In this document: in pieces, positions 7,604 through 17,705 of the stretch
How the letters are laid out: each line of letters begins with the position of its first letter
Numbering within the stretch: position 1 is the stretch's first letter
Assembly (NCBI GenBank): GCA_019695485.1
Contig: JAEUAF010000412.1
Location: forward strand, 1-49,510
Source: Sorangium sp.
Lineage (GTDB): Bacteria > Myxococcota_A > Polyangia > Polyangiales > Polyangiaceae
Direction of reading: 5' to 3'
Length of the DNA: 49,510 nt
The notes under the pieces: model-generated
Database searches by the model: none
What the model saw: the letters and a program-made list of their open reading frames with translations, nothing else
What the model was told of the DNA's origin: nothing
Program-made: the position numbers and the translations under genes

Positions 7604-8995
7604 ATGTGGCCCACGACAAGCCCCCCATCTGCATTCATCGAGCGTCGCCGTCGCCTACAAGCAAAGCTCAAGGGGCCTGCGCTCTTCGTGTCGGGCTTCT
7701 CGCGGCCGCGTAACTTTGCCGGCAATCGCTACCCGTTTCGAGCGGAGAGCCACTTTCTCTACCTCGTTGGGCGTACGATCGAAGGGGCTGTGCTCCTCGT
7801 CACGCCAGACCAAGCGCTGCTCTACGCGCCCGAGCCGGATCCGGAGGAAGAGCTCTGGACCGGAGCAATGCCCTCGTTCGATGAGCTCTCCGAAGCTGCC
7901 GGCCTATCGGTGCGACCCCTCGAGGAGCTCGAGGTCGCGCCCGACACGGTCAGCCTTCCCGCCCAAGATTGGGACGGCGCACTTTTTCAAAGCGAGCTCT
8001 TGGGTCGAGATATCGATCCTGGCAGCGGCCCCGAGGTCGAGGGCGCGACAGCCGCTCTGGCCGACGCGATGATCGAGCTCCGCCTCCAACAGGACGAAGC
8101 CGCCATTTTGCAACTGCGCCAGGCGGCGTGGGCGACCGCGGCGGCGCACCGCGCAGGCCTGTCGGTCACCCGACCGGGGTTGCGTGAAGCGGCGGTTCGC
8201 GCCGCGATGGAGTCCGCGTTTGGAGAGTGGGGCTACGCAGCGTCCTACAATCCTATCGTCACGACTCGCGGGGAAGTGCTGCATGCCGAGCGATCCGACC
8301 TCGTCATGAGAAACGGAGATTTGCTGCTCGTCGATGTGGGCGCCGAAACGCCCGAAGGCTGGGCGGGTGACGTCACCAGAACCTGGCCTGTCTCGGGCGT
8401 GTACAGCCCGACTCAGCGCGCCGTCTATGAGGTGGTGTTGTCGGCCCAAGCGGCAGCTCTCGCCTGTGTCCGACCCGCAGTGCGTTATCTCGACGTCCAC
8501 CGCGCTGCGGGGCGAGCGATGGTTTCGGGTCTCGTCGACCTTGGAATTTTGCGGGGCGATCCGGGCGAGCTGTTCGAGCTCGGCGCGGCTGCGCTGTTCT
8601 TTCCCCACGGTGTCGGGCATCTGCTCGGCCTCGACGTTCACGATATGGAGGACCTCGGCGATCGCGCCGGCTACGCGATCGGGCGCGAACGGGCCACGCG
8701 GCCCTCAGATCGCTACCTGCGGCTAGACCGCGATCTCTTGCCGCGGATGGCGCTCACCATCGAACCCGGCTTTTATCAAATCCGGCGCTTGCTCGATCGG
8801 CCCGAGGAAGTCGGCGCCCTGGAGCCCTTCTTGTGTCGCGATGTGCTCGAGAAGTTCGCCGACGTTCGCGGCATCCGCATCGAAGACGACGTGCTCGTCA
8901 CCGAGCACGGCAGCGAAGTACTGAGCGCCGACATTCCCAAGCGAGTCGACGACATCGAAGCACTGGCGCGCGAAGCGCGCCAAGTTGCGAACTGA
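7604..8995 (+). CDS. pepP: Xaa-Pro aminopeptidase (aminopeptidase P, M24B)
   Basis: This 463-residue cytoplasmic metallopeptidase removes an N-terminal residue preceding proline. An N-terminal AMP_N domain (FIERRRRLQAKL...NRYPFRAESHFLYLVG) leads to the pita-bread M24 domain. The five expected metal ligands are visible: Asp in LLLVDVGAE, Asp in GWAGDVTRTWPVSG, His in FFPHGVGHLLGLDVHD, Glu in MALTIEPGFY and Glu in IRIEDDVLVTE. Length and order match bacterial PepP. It is monocistronic, divergent from bufA and convergent with the NamZ-like gene 25 bases downstream. The ATG start at 7604 follows a weak purine stretch and gives the normal family N-terminus. Confidence 0.93.
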   Translation: MWPTTSPPSAFIERRRRLQAKLKGPALFVSGFSRPRNFAGNRYPFRAESHFLYLVGRTIEGAVLLVTPDQALLYAPEPDPEEELWTGAMPSFDELSEAAGLSVRPLEELEVAPDTVSLPAQDWDGALFQSELLGRDIDPGSGPEVEGATAALADAMIELRLQQDEAAILQLRQAAWATAAAHRAGLSVTRPGLREAAVRAAMESAFGEWGYAASYNPIVTTRGEVLHAERSDLVMRNGDLLLVDVGAETPEGWAGDVTRTWPVSGVYSPTQRAVYEVVLSAQAAALACVRPAVRYLDVHRAAGRAMVSGLVDLGILRGDPGELFELGAAALFFPHGVGHLLGLDVHDMEDLGDRAGYAIGRERATRPSDRYLRLDRDLLPRMALTIEPGFYQIRRLLDRPEEVGALEPFLCRDVLEKFADVRGIRIEDDVLVTEHGSEVLSADIPKRVDDIEALAREARQVAN

Positions 8996-9020
8996 GCGCG
9001 GCTACTCGCGTCTGCCTCGA

Positions 9021-10241
9021 TCAGTGCGCGTAGCACTGCTCGAGTCGTGCCTCGGCCTCGACCACGGCCTCGTGCCAGAACGGATCGACCGGCGTCACCA
9101 TGGCGACCACGTCTTCCGGCGAGGCGCCGTCCGTGATGGCGTGGCGCGCGCGATCAGAGCCCGTCAGAAGGTCGAAGGCAGGGCGCGAGGCTTCGAACTC
9201 ATAGGGCGTTTCGCGGAACGCGAAGTCGGCGGGAGCAAGCTTTCGCGCCAGCGTGATCAACGATAGGTACGTCGCAACGGGCCGGAACAGGGCCGGCGAG
9301 GTCACGTGCACCATGACGCCCTGACACACCTGTCCGGCGTGCTTCTCGAAGGTGGGACGGAAACTCAGCGGGCGCACCCACGCGCCCGGCACGCCGGTTT
9401 GCTCGAGCTGACGGGCGAGCTCGCGCCCGTCGAGGAACGGCGCACCGACGATTTGAAACGGGGAGGTCGTTCCTCGGCCCTCGGAGAGATTGGTGCCCTC
9501 GACTAGGCACGCCCCCGGGTAGACCAGCGCGGTCTCCAGGGTCGGCATGTTCGGCGACGGCATCACGAAGGGGCGACCCCAAGCCTCCGCGGTTCGCAGT
9601 CGCTCCCAACCCCGCACCGGAACCACGCTGAGCGCGCCGTCGGGCCCCAGCGGACGGCCATCGCGCGCCAAGAACAGCGCCAGAATCTCGGCGATCGTTA
9701 GCGCGTGCCGGATGGGCAGCGGTTCGAGCCCCACGAACGAAAGGAACTCCGCTGCTTGCGGCGCGCCTTCGAGCGTCGCGGGATCACCGGAAATCGGATT
9801 CGGTCGATCCAGCACGACCGTGTGCACGTTGGCCGCATCCGCGGCGCGCAGGGCCAGCAAGGCACTCCAGACGTACGTGTAGTAGCGACTGCCCACATCG
9901 GCGAGGTCGATCACGAGTACGTCAATTTGCTCGAGCAACTCGGCGCGAGGCGAGAGCTCCTCACGCGTCTGGCCGTAGAGGCTGATCACGGGGGGCGGCC
10001 CGCCCTCGCTGCCCTCTTCCGAGCGCACGGGTTCCTCGGCTTGCGCGACGGCGGAGAGGCCGTGTTCTGGCGCGAAAATAAGTTTCGGCGCGACGCCGAG
10101 CTCTTCGAGCACCGACAGGGTCGTTCTGCCCCGGCGATCCACGGCGGCGGCGTGCGTGAGCACTCCGACGCGACCGTCTCGCAGGCGGCGGCGCAATGAC
10201 GCGAGCTGATTACCGGAGAGTTGGTCGATTCCGCAAAGCAT
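9021..10241 (-). CDS. DUF1343 protein, NamZ-type exo-beta-N-acetylmuramidase
   Basis: The 687-residue ORF in the track is over-extended: its first ~280 residues are antisense to the sigma54 regulator. The real gene starts at the ATG at 10241 (MLCGIDQLSG) and encodes 406 residues covering one complete DUF1343 domain. Motifs include VGVLTHAAAVDRRGRTTL, PKLIFAPEHGLSAVAQ, DVLVIDLADVGSRYYTYVW, LDRPNPISG, PSPNMPTLETALVYPGACLVEGTNLSEGRGT and a C-terminal FELLTG-like segment. Characterised NamZ enzymes release MurNAc from the non-reducing end of peptidoglycan fragments during wall recycling. No signal peptide is seen with this start, so the protein is predicted cytoplasmic. It is divergent from the response regulator. 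Confidence 0.85.
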   Translation of the reverse strand: MLCGIDQLSGNQLASLRRRLRDGRVGVLTHAAAVDRRGRTTLSVLEELGVAPKLIFAPEHGLSAVAQAEEPVRSEEGSEGGPPPVISLYGQTREELSPRAELLEQIDVLVIDLADVGSRYYTYVWSALLALRAADAANVHTVVLDRPNPISGDPATLEGAPQAAEFLSFVGLEPLPIRHALTIAEILALFLARDGRPLGPDGALSVVPVRGWERLRTAEAWGRPFVMPSPNMPTLETALVYPGACLVEGTNLSEGRGTTSPFQIVGAPFLDGRELARQLEQTGVPGAWVRPLSFRPTFEKHAGQVCQGVMVHVTSPALFRPVATYLSLITLARKLAPADFAFRETPYEFEASRPAFDLLTGSDRARHAITDGASPEDVVAMVTPVDPFWHEAVVEAEARLEQCYAH

Positions 10242-10442
10242 GGTTCGCTCGTTTTGGGCCGTTGGCCGGAAGAAGGAGAGTTCGGGCGCCCCGTTCCCTC
10301 GGCGTGCGGCCAGAGGGCGTGCTCGTCGAGGGGCTGCAGCGTATCGGAGCGTGCGCCAGGATTGCCACGGAATTCGCGCACTTCGGCGCCAACATGTCAA
10401 TGGTTGCGGGGCAGATGGGTAGCAGGTAGCATTTTTTTCACA

Positions 10443-11807
10443 GTGCGCCGCGTCCTCGTTGTCGATGATGAAGAGAACCTGAGGCTTGTCCTCCGGACGT
10501 TGCTTCGCCGCCACGGCTACGAAGTGGAGACTGCCGCGAGCGGCGAGGAGGCCCTCGGAATGGTCGACTCGTTCGGTCCCGACGTGGTGCTGACCGACGT
10601 GCGGATGCCGAAGATGGGCGGACTCGACCTTCTCCAGACGCTGCGCGCGAAGGGCAACGACGCGACGGTGATCGTGATGAGCGCGTACGGCAACATGGAT
10701 CTCGCCATCGAGGCCATGAAGGTCGGCGCGTATGACTACGTTCAGAAGCCGTTCAAGCCCGACGAGGTCGTGCTCGCCCTCCGCAAAGCGGAGGAGCGCG
10801 AGGCGCTGCGCCGCGAGAACCGCGCCCTGCGCGATGAGATTCGCAAAGAGCACCGCTTCGAAGACATTCTGGCGAAGAGCGCGCGGATGCAGGAAATCTT
10901 CCGCACCATCGCCAAGATCGCCGATTACAAGACCACCGTGCTCGTCACGGGCGAAAGCGGCGTGGGCAAGGAGCTCGTGGCGCGCGCCATCCACCGCCGC
11001 AGCAGTCGACGCGGTGGGCCGTTCGTGGCCGTCAATTGCGGAGCGATCCCTGAGAACCTGCTCGAAAGCGAGCTCTTTGGGCATAAAAAAGGCGCGTTTA
11101 CCGACGCCGTGCAGGATCGCCGCGGGCTGTTCGAAGAGGCCAATCTGGGCACGCTATTCCTCGACGAGATTGGCGAGCTGCCGCTGTCTCTGCAAGTCAA
11201 GCTCTTGCGTGTGCTCGAGGATGAGCGCATCCGGCGCCTCGGGGACTCGCGGGACGTGCAGGTCGACGTGCGCATCATCGCGGCCACCCACCGAGACCTG
11301 ACGGCCGAGACCAAGGCGGGCCGCTTCCGGGAAGATCTGTTCTACCGTTTGAATGTCCTCCACATTCACAGCCCGCCACTGCGCGATCGGCGTGAGGACA
11401 TCCCGCTGCTCATCGATCACTTCTTGGCGCGCAACAATGCAAGGCTCGGCACGGCGATCCGCGGGCTCGACACCGAGGCACGGCGTCTGCTCTACGAGTA
11501 CTCGTGGCCCGGCAACGTACGCGAGCTAGAAAACACCATCGAGCGTGCCATGGTGCTCGCCGAGGGCGAGCAGATCGTGGCGAGCGACCTTTCGGAACGC
11601 ATCCGCGAAGCGCGGGACCCCGTCCAGCTGCAGCTGGCGAGCGGCGAGCTCAGCGTGAAGAAGACGATGCGCATCATCGAAGAGCTTCTGATCCGGCGCG
11701 CGCTCCAGAAGACCAAAGGCAACCGCACGCGAGCCGCCGAGGTGCTGGAAATCAGTCACCGCGCCCTGCTCTACAAAATCAAGGACTACGAAATCAGCGA
11801 CCTTTGA
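10443..11807 (+). CDS. NtrC-family sigma54-dependent response regulator
   Basis: The track ORF is 5'-extended; the receiver begins at GTG 10443 ([13 protein letters not shown]), giving 454 residues. Domains in order: receiver (1-120, phospho-acceptor Asp52 in LTDVRMP, conserved K in [10 protein letters not shown]), a short coiled linker, an AAA+ sigma54-interaction domain with Walker A GESGVGKE, Walker [11 protein letters not shown] and the arginine-rich [13 protein letters not shown], and a Fis-type HTH at the end ([25 protein letters not shown]). The sigma54-contacting loop reads GAFTDA instead of GAFTGA. No histidine kinase gene is adjacent, so the kinase is orphaned or elsewhere. The 200 bases shared with the NamZ-like gene must hold both promoters. 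Confidence 0.93.
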   Translation: MRRVLVVDDEENLRLVLRTLLRRHGYEVETAASGEEALGMVDSFGPDVVLTDVRMPKMGGLDLLQTLRAKGNDATVIVMSAYGNMDLAIEAMKVGAYDYVQKPFKPDEVVLALRKAEEREALRRENRALRDEIRKEHRFEDILAKSARMQEIFRTIAKIADYKTTVLVTGESGVGKELVARAIHRRSSRRGGPFVAVNCGAIPENLLESELFGHKKGAFTDAVQDRRGLFEEANLGTLFLDEIGELPLSLQVKLLRVLEDERIRRLGDSRDVQVDVRIIAATHRDLTAETKAGRFREDLFYRLNVLHIHSPPLRDRREDIPLLIDHFLARNNARLGTAIRGLDTEARRLLYEYSWPGNVRELENTIERAMVLAEGEQIVASDLSERIREARDPVQLQLASGELSVKKTMRIIEELLIRRALQKTKGNRTRAAEVLEISHRALLYKIKDYEISDL

Positions 11808-11909
11808 GCCCTCAGCCAGGGTTTCAGCGGGTGAGCTTCCTTCCAGCGGGAATTTTACGCTCAAGAGACCGTTCCCCCGTGCGCATCCCGTGATGTAGTA
11901 TCCGCGGCC

Positions 11910-12443
11910 ATGAAACGGCTGGTTTTTGCAGTTCTCGGCGTGGTTCAGGTGGCGTGCGGTCCCTCCTTCGATTCGGAGAAGCCGAAGAGCCCCGACGAAA
12001 TCGTGGCGGAGCAGGAGGCGCTCGGCGCCGAGCAACAGAAGAAGGCACACAACGCGGGCGACTACGCCGAACCGACGGGTTCGACGGAGGAAGAGAAGAA
12101 GCGGCAGTGGGACGACAACTACGCGGCGCTCGAGCTGCGTCGCGCCTCGCGTTCGGCGGAGACTTGCCCGGAGTCGGTGACCGAGAAGTCGCCGAAGGGG
12201 AAGGCGAAGGTCACGCTGCTCTTCGTCAACGATGGCCATGCCAAGGATCCCACGGTTGACCCGCCGTACGCGGACACCGCGGTCGGCAAGTGCATTTTGC
12301 GCGCGATGGGCGCCGTGATCGTGAAAAACTTCGAAGGCTCACCGAAGACGATTCATTACGAAATCGATCTCACCGGCGGCAAGAAGTCGGGGCCTCTCGA
12401 CGGCGTCGACGAAAAGGCCGGCAAAGACGAGGACGAGAAGTAG
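11910..12443 (+). CDS. Lipoprotein with AgmX/TonB-C-like domain
   Basis: This 177-residue protein has a short signal with a lipobox (MKRLVFAVLGVVQVAC). A charged linker rich in Glu/Lys follows, then a ~75-residue domain KAKVTLLFVNDGHAKDPTVDPPYADTAVGKCILRAMGAVIVKNFEGSPKTIHYEIDL. That layout (strand, short helix with a conserved Cys, strand) resembles the C-terminal domain of AgmX/PglI and TonB-like proteins common in myxobacteria, where they act in energy coupling or gliding-related envelope machinery. The function here is not known. The tail is acidic and basic (DEKAGKDEDEK). It lies 100 bases after the regulator, probably with its own promoter. Confidence 0.7.
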   Translation: MKRLVFAVLGVVQVACGPSFDSEKPKSPDEIVAEQEALGAEQQKKAHNAGDYAEPTGSTEEEKKRQWDDNYAALELRRASRSAETCPESVTEKSPKGKAKVTLLFVNDGHAKDPTVDPPYADTAVGKCILRAMGAVIVKNFEGSPKTIHYEIDLTGGKKSGPLDGVDEKAGKDEDEK

Positions 12444-12515
12444 CGCTTTCGCGACGCGCCGCGCGCATCCAGCGAAGGCCTCGCTCGATGCGCGCTCCGG
12501 TGATTCGTGCGGCGG

Positions 12516-12716
12516 CTACCAGAACCAAACAGCCGCGACCACGAGCAACGCAGACACCCCGACCGCGACCATGGCCGCTGCCTCCCAGGGCCCGCTCTTC
12601 GAATCGACGAAGCGCAGTTCGATCGACGCCAAGCGGCTGACCTCGCGATGCTTGCGGCCGGTCAAGGCGAGATTGGCTGCGCGAAGCGCGGGGTCGAATA
12701 GCTCCTCGTCGCTCAT
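12516..12716 (-). CDS. Small C-tail-anchored membrane protein
   Basis: This 66-residue ORF starts MSDEELFDPALRAANLALTGRKHREVSRLASIELRF and ends in one hydrophobic helix, AAAMVAVGVSALLVVAAVWFW, making it tail-anchored. The soluble part is amphipathic with basic residues. No Shine-Dalgarno is clear. Its placement between two convergent or same-strand genes and the clean membrane helix argue for a real gene, but I cannot link it to a known family. Confidence 0.5.
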   Translation of the reverse strand: MSDEELFDPALRAANLALTGRKHREVSRLASIELRFVDSKSGPWEAAAMVAVGVSALLVVAAVWFW

Positions 12717-12859
12717 CGGATCCGGTTTTGCCTGAGAGCGCCTCGGGTGTCGACCCCTGACGAACGTTCAGGCCACTTCTCACTCGAAGACTCAGGGGTT
12801 TCTTGCAGTGACGCGGCTGATTTCTTCGCCGGCAGCGGGGAAAATACCAGTTTGGGACG

Positions 12860-15800
12860 TCAGGGCGCGCTCATGAAGCGTGCTTTGCCTTTGCTGTCCC
12901 ACCAGTCGCGATAGCGTTTCTGCGCGCGCTCGCGCTCGCGGGCCGGCAAATCGTCGTAGTAGCCGAAATACTCTTTGGTGAGGCTCTTCAGTTCGTCACC
13001 GGCCGCGCGACGCACTTCTTGGCTTTCGTGCATCAAGGCGTCGATCAGCCACTCGATGCGGTGTCGCGATGAGTTGACGCGCCACCATTCGTCCCACGCT
13101 GCGGCGTTGTCTGCGTAGTCCGTGCGCGCCAGCACCACCAGCGCCCAATGTGCGGAGCGCTGAATCTCGGGCGACCCGGTCGCGAGCAGAGTGGCGAGCG
13201 CAGGGACAGAGCGCGCTTCGCGCAAATCGGCGATGGCTTCGACCACCATGTGCTGAAGGCGATCCTGGCGCGTCGCATCCAGCAACATCTCCGATAGGGT
13301 GCTCGCCAAGACGGCGCCCGCGTTCGGATGAACCTGCAGCATGCGACCCGCCGCCAGCGCCGCGCGACGCACTTCTGCGTCGTCGTCGACGAAGCGTCGG
13401 CTCACCGCCCTGGCCGCATCGAGGCACGGCATTTCGCCGAGCAGGCGCGTGGCCCACGCGCGCGTCGTCGGCTCTTTGTCGTTGCTGCGCACGGCCAGCA
13501 CACCCGCGGCTTTGGGGCCAATGCGGGCCAGCACCTTGAGTAGCGGGCCGCAGTCGGACGCACGAGGTGGCCCTTCCCCCGCTGCGCGTCGCAGTTCTGC
13601 GGTGATGGGTCCCGGAAACGCGCCGACCAGCGCGGGCACCGCCGCCGCGCCGATTTGCACCAAGCGTTCGGTGGCTGCGGGATCGGACGCCGCAGCGCGC
13701 GCCACGAGCTCTTCGGTGTCTTGCGCCAAATCGACGATCACGGCCGGCAAGCGCAGCTCTTTCGAATTTTGAGGAGCTGGTAGCGGACGAGCGCTGTGAG
13801 CGAGCGAGCGCGAACGCGGCGCAATCGGCGCGCTGTCTTCGTCCGTGTCGTCGGTCGAGAAAATGTTGCCGGGTGCGTTGGCGCCGAGCGAGACCTCGGG
13901 CGACTCCTCCGCGCCGAGCGAAAGCTCCGGAGAGTCGTCTTGCTGCTCGCGGATCTCGATTTCAGCCAGCGGGGCTTCTGGTTCGAACGGGCGAGGCGGC
14001 GGATCGGTCCGAAGCTCATCGCGCGGCGCGGCTGGCGCTTGCTCCGGGAAGTGATCGGGCGCGAGGGCGCGTTCGATCTGCTCGACCGGCATTCGATAGC
14101 GCTGCGTCCGCTCGAGCTCATGCGGCTCTTCGGGCGGCAGAGCCGCTCCGCTCGCGGGAGGTGCCGGCATGTGCAGGGGCGTCGCTTGGCGCGCGCGCGG
14201 TGAAAGGCTCACCGGCGGTACAGAGCCGACGCCGGGCTTTGTGGGCGGCTCTTTGGCGTCAAATGGTGGGTCGGGATCGTCCCAGCCTTCGTCTGGCGTC
14301 GGCTGGCTGGGTGCTAGGATCGGCCGACGCTCTTGGGGCACAATCTGATGTGGGGGTGCACCGGGAGCGAAACTCGACGGGATCGGTGTGGGGCGGGCGG
14401 AAGGGTACGGTCGTAGACTCGCGGTCGCCGGTAGCGACGGCAACTGCGCCGCCGAGGGCAGCTCGGCTTGGGCCGGCTGCGAGGTCGCGGTCCGCGAGGG
14501 CCCAATCGAGATCATTGGGCGCGCGAGCGGTGGCACGGAGCGGAGCGGGGAGGCCTCGGCCTCCGGCGCGCGGCGCAGCGTCGAAGACTCGAGCACGGAG
14601 GCCAGCGCCGACGCGCGTTCGCCGCGGCTTGGTAGGTCCGCCCGGCGCGGCTTCCGCGACGCTGGGGAGGGGAGCCCCGTCGGCGCCTTGTCACCCGTGC
14701 GAGCGCGCTCTTTACGTCGCAAGATCATGCGCTCGAGTGCGTTGGCGGCGAGCGGCGCAAACGAGAGCACGTCGCCAATCGCGTCGAGCGCGACGTCGTT
14801 CCCACCGTGATCGCCGTAGAAGACGAGCACCGCGCGCTCGCGCACGCGAATCGGCAGTACCAGCACGGCGGGGCCCGGGCGACGCTCCAGATCCTTGGCG
14901 AGCGCACCGTCGAGGCCCGACGCGCTCAGTCGGACGAGCCGATAGGGGTCCGATGCCACGACAGCGGCCAGCGTGCTCGGCAAGTCGAGCGGTACACCGA
15001 TGGCCTGCACCTTCGCGCGCGCGGCGCCAGCGCCGTGCGCATTGCGCCCTTCGGCGAGGTCGCCATGAACCGCGAAGAGTGCGGCATATTCAAAGTACTG
15101 CGCGCAGAAATCGAAAAACGCGGCAACGACCTCGTCCCGTGTTTCGGCGTCGAGCAGATCCTCCTCGGCCATCGCCAGCGTGTAAGGTCCCCGCCGCCGA
15201 AGTTTGGGTTGCCCTTTGCGGCCGGCTCTCGCCATCGCGAACAGGTCGACGTTCGGGAGGTTGACGCGCCGTGCGGCCTTAGTAGGAGGGAGGGCGGGTT
15301 CCGGAGGTGCTGGCGCGGTTGACGGCCCGGGGTCGACATCCGCCAACGGTGGCGCCATCGAAACGGCCGCGCTTGCCGCTTGGGGAGCAGGGTCGCTTAC
15401 GCTCGCGTCTTGCTCGGGATGCGCCGGCAGTAACGGCGCTGCGAGCTCGGCCTCGGGAAGTGGGTCAGGCGCAGCGGCCGGCACCGATGGATGCGGATCA
15501 GGCCTGCCCGCCAAGCGGGCCAACACCCGCTCCATGCGTTGGTCCAGAGCGACGCCGTAGTCGCGAGCGATCGCTTGCTGAATCCGAACGAGAGTGGTCG
15601 AGCGCTGTAAGATGGGGAGCCCGAGCGAGAACTCCAAGTCGCTCAGAACTTCCGGCGGCAACGGATCGCTCACCGCCACTATCAAGCGCCCGTCTGCCTC
15701 CGCCAGCGGGCAAAGTCCGTAGCGTTGCGCGACGTCGCCCGAAACTAGGCGACGAATGCGATCCGGCGCTGCGGGGAGCTCCCCCGCGGGCGCCGGTTCG

Positions 15801-16009
15801 AGCCCCAGGCTCTCCGCGAGCACTTCGCTCAGGCGCGCTTCACTGACGCTCGAGAGCTCGAGGAGATTGGTCGCCAGATCGCCGCCGTACATGGCTTGGC
15901 GAGCGAGCGCCTCCTCGACGTCTTGGACGGACGCGACCTCGCGCTTGACGATGTTTGAGCTAAGCGTCGGCATAGATTGAGCCGCGAACCAGGATCGAGC
16001 TTCGCGCAT
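12860..16009 (-). CDS. Large scaffold: GspE-N (MshEN) domain, GAF-like domain, HEAT repeats
   Basis: The protein has 1049 residues. Residues ~13-170 form a type II secretion GspE N-terminal (MshEN) fold: VQDVEEALARQAMYGGDLATNLLELSSVSEARLSEVLAESLGL, then a second half ending VRIQQAIARDYGV. A Pro-rich linker leads to a domain resembling a degenerate GAF (about 245-430: VDLFAMARAGRKG ... AVLVLPIRVRERAVLVFYGDHGG). Then ~300 residues of Pro/Ala/Glu-rich low complexity follow, and finally HEAT repeats (ATERLVQIGAAAVPALVGAFPGP ... EVRRAAGDELKSLTKEYFGYYDDLP). There is no ATPase domain, so it is not GspE itself. The RLG-type c-di-GMP motif of MshEN is poorly kept (GDLATNLLE). It is probably an adaptor in motility, secretion or signalling. 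AGGA lies just before the ATG at 16009. Confidence 0.75.
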   Translation of the reverse strand: MREARSWFAAQSMPTLSSNIVKREVASVQDVEEALARQAMYGGDLATNLLELSSVSEARLSEVLAESLGLEPAPAGELPAAPDRIRRLVSGDVAQRYGLCPLAEADGRLIVAVSDPLPPEVLSDLEFSLGLPILQRSTTLVRIQQAIARDYGVALDQRMERVLARLAGRPDPHPSVPAAAPDPLPEAELAAPLLPAHPEQDASVSDPAPQAASAAVSMAPPLADVDPGPSTAPAPPEPALPPTKAARRVNLPNVDLFAMARAGRKGQPKLRRRGPYTLAMAEEDLLDAETRDEVVAAFFDFCAQYFEYAALFAVHGDLAEGRNAHGAGAARAKVQAIGVPLDLPSTLAAVVASDPYRLVRLSASGLDGALAKDLERRPGPAVLVLPIRVRERAVLVFYGDHGGNDVALDAIGDVLSFAPLAANALERMILRRKERARTGDKAPTGLPSPASRKPRRADLPSRGERASALASVLESSTLRRAPEAEASPLRSVPPLARPMISIGPSRTATSQPAQAELPSAAQLPSLPATASLRPYPSARPTPIPSSFAPGAPPHQIVPQERRPILAPSQPTPDEGWDDPDPPFDAKEPPTKPGVGSVPPVSLSPRARQATPLHMPAPPASGAALPPEEPHELERTQRYRMPVEQIERALAPDHFPEQAPAAPRDELRTDPPPRPFEPEAPLAEIEIREQQDDSPELSLGAEESPEVSLGANAPGNIFSTDDTDEDSAPIAPRSRSLAHSARPLPAPQNSKELRLPAVIVDLAQDTEELVARAAASDPAATERLVQIGAAAVPALVGAFPGPITAELRRAAGEGPPRASDCGPLLKVLARIGPKAAGVLAVRSNDKEPTTRAWATRLLGEMPCLDAARAVSRRFVDDDAEVRRAALAAGRMLQVHPNAGAVLASTLSEMLLDATRQDRLQHMVVEAIADLREARSVPALATLLATGSPEIQRSAHWALVVLARTDYADNAAAWDEWWRVNSSRHRIEWLIDALMHESQEVRRAAGDELKSLTKEYFGYYDDLPARERERAQKRYRDWWDSKGKARFMSAP

Positions 16010-16121
16010 TTTCCTGGGGCTCGCGCGGCTGTCAACTTTGCCGGTAACCGCGTTCTCCGCCTACATGCGGACCAGCGCGCGGGCCGGCCCCTCCCTGGAG
16101 GCCCAGGCCCGCGGGCCCTAG

Positions 16122-17144
<1,023 letters not shown>

Positions 17145-17463
17145 TGGCTGCTTCTCCTTGGGCGCCAAAACGGCGCTGTTCCCTGAGAAGAGCAGCCTGT
17201 GTGCCGAGCTCCTTTATCGGCGTTCGAAGCGGGCCCAAGCTGGCGGCCACGGGCATGCGCCGGCTGCGCGCCACGACGCAGGGCGTCCTAGCCGTGCGAG
17301 GCGCAGCGTGCCAGCCGCGCGAGTGAGGCCTCCACCTCGATGGGGTCTGCCCAGATCACCCGCTCGTCGGTTATCCCAGTGCTCACCGATCGCCTCGAAA
17401 TGAGACGCCGACCACTGAAGGCCCAGAAATCCCGAGTTCAGGTTCAGGCAGGGGACGAAGCGC
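17145..17463. other. 319-base intergenic region upstream of recA
   Basis: I find no convincing ORF, tRNA or hairpin here. It must contain the recA promoter. Bases 17436-17448 read GTTCAGGTTCAGG, a tandem of the GTTCAG core found in one type of deltaproteobacterial LexA box, but the remaining positions do not match a full box and the site is ~290 bases from recA, so I do not call an operator. Confidence 0.4.
17153..17158 (-). promoter_or_regulatory. Shine-Dalgarno site deciding the recA start
   Basis: AGGAGA on the minus strand, 8 bases before ATG 17144. It rules out the upstream TTG used in the ORF track, which would place this motif inside the coding region. Confidence 0.65.
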
Positions 17464-17595
17464 CTAGAGCGCTTTGTTCTCTGCGCCTTTGGCGCGCCGA
17501 CGCAGCTCGCTAGCGGCTAGGAAAGGCAGCAAGAAGACTCCGCCGGGAGCGACGACGACTGCCGCCCATAAGATCACGCGGAGCACGTTGGCCAT
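17464..17595 (-). CDS. 43-residue single-span membrane peptide (not in ORF track)
   Basis: Reading the minus strand from ATG 17595 to TAG gives MANVLRVILWAAVVVAPGGV followed by FLLPFLAASELRRRAKGAENKAL. One hydrophobic span with a central PGG kink is followed by a strongly basic tail, which by the positive-inside rule would lie in the cytoplasm. GGGAGA sits immediately upstream, though closer to the ATG than ideal. The ORF lies between recA and dinB on their strand. Membrane character and placement make it a plausible small gene; there is no family I can name. Confidence 0.45.
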   Translation of the reverse strand: MANVLRVILWAAVVVAPGGVFLLPFLAASELRRRAKGAENKAL

Positions 17596-17705
17596 TTCTC
17601 CCAATACATAAGTGCATCCTGCGTGCCAGCAAGGGGGCCTCGCGCATCTTGCTTCAAATTTCTATAGTGGATGCTTCGGCCCAGCGCGCTGCCCTGATCG
17701 CCGTG

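Noticed and set aside
10242-11084. N-terminal ~280 residues of the 687-residue minus-strand ORF at 9021-11084
   Set aside because: They are antisense to the NtrC-type regulator and contain no domain; the DUF1343 domain begins at ATG 10241.
13873-15264. 463-residue plus-strand ORF
   Set aside because: Arg/Ala-rich antisense shadow of the 1049-residue scaffold gene's low-complexity region.
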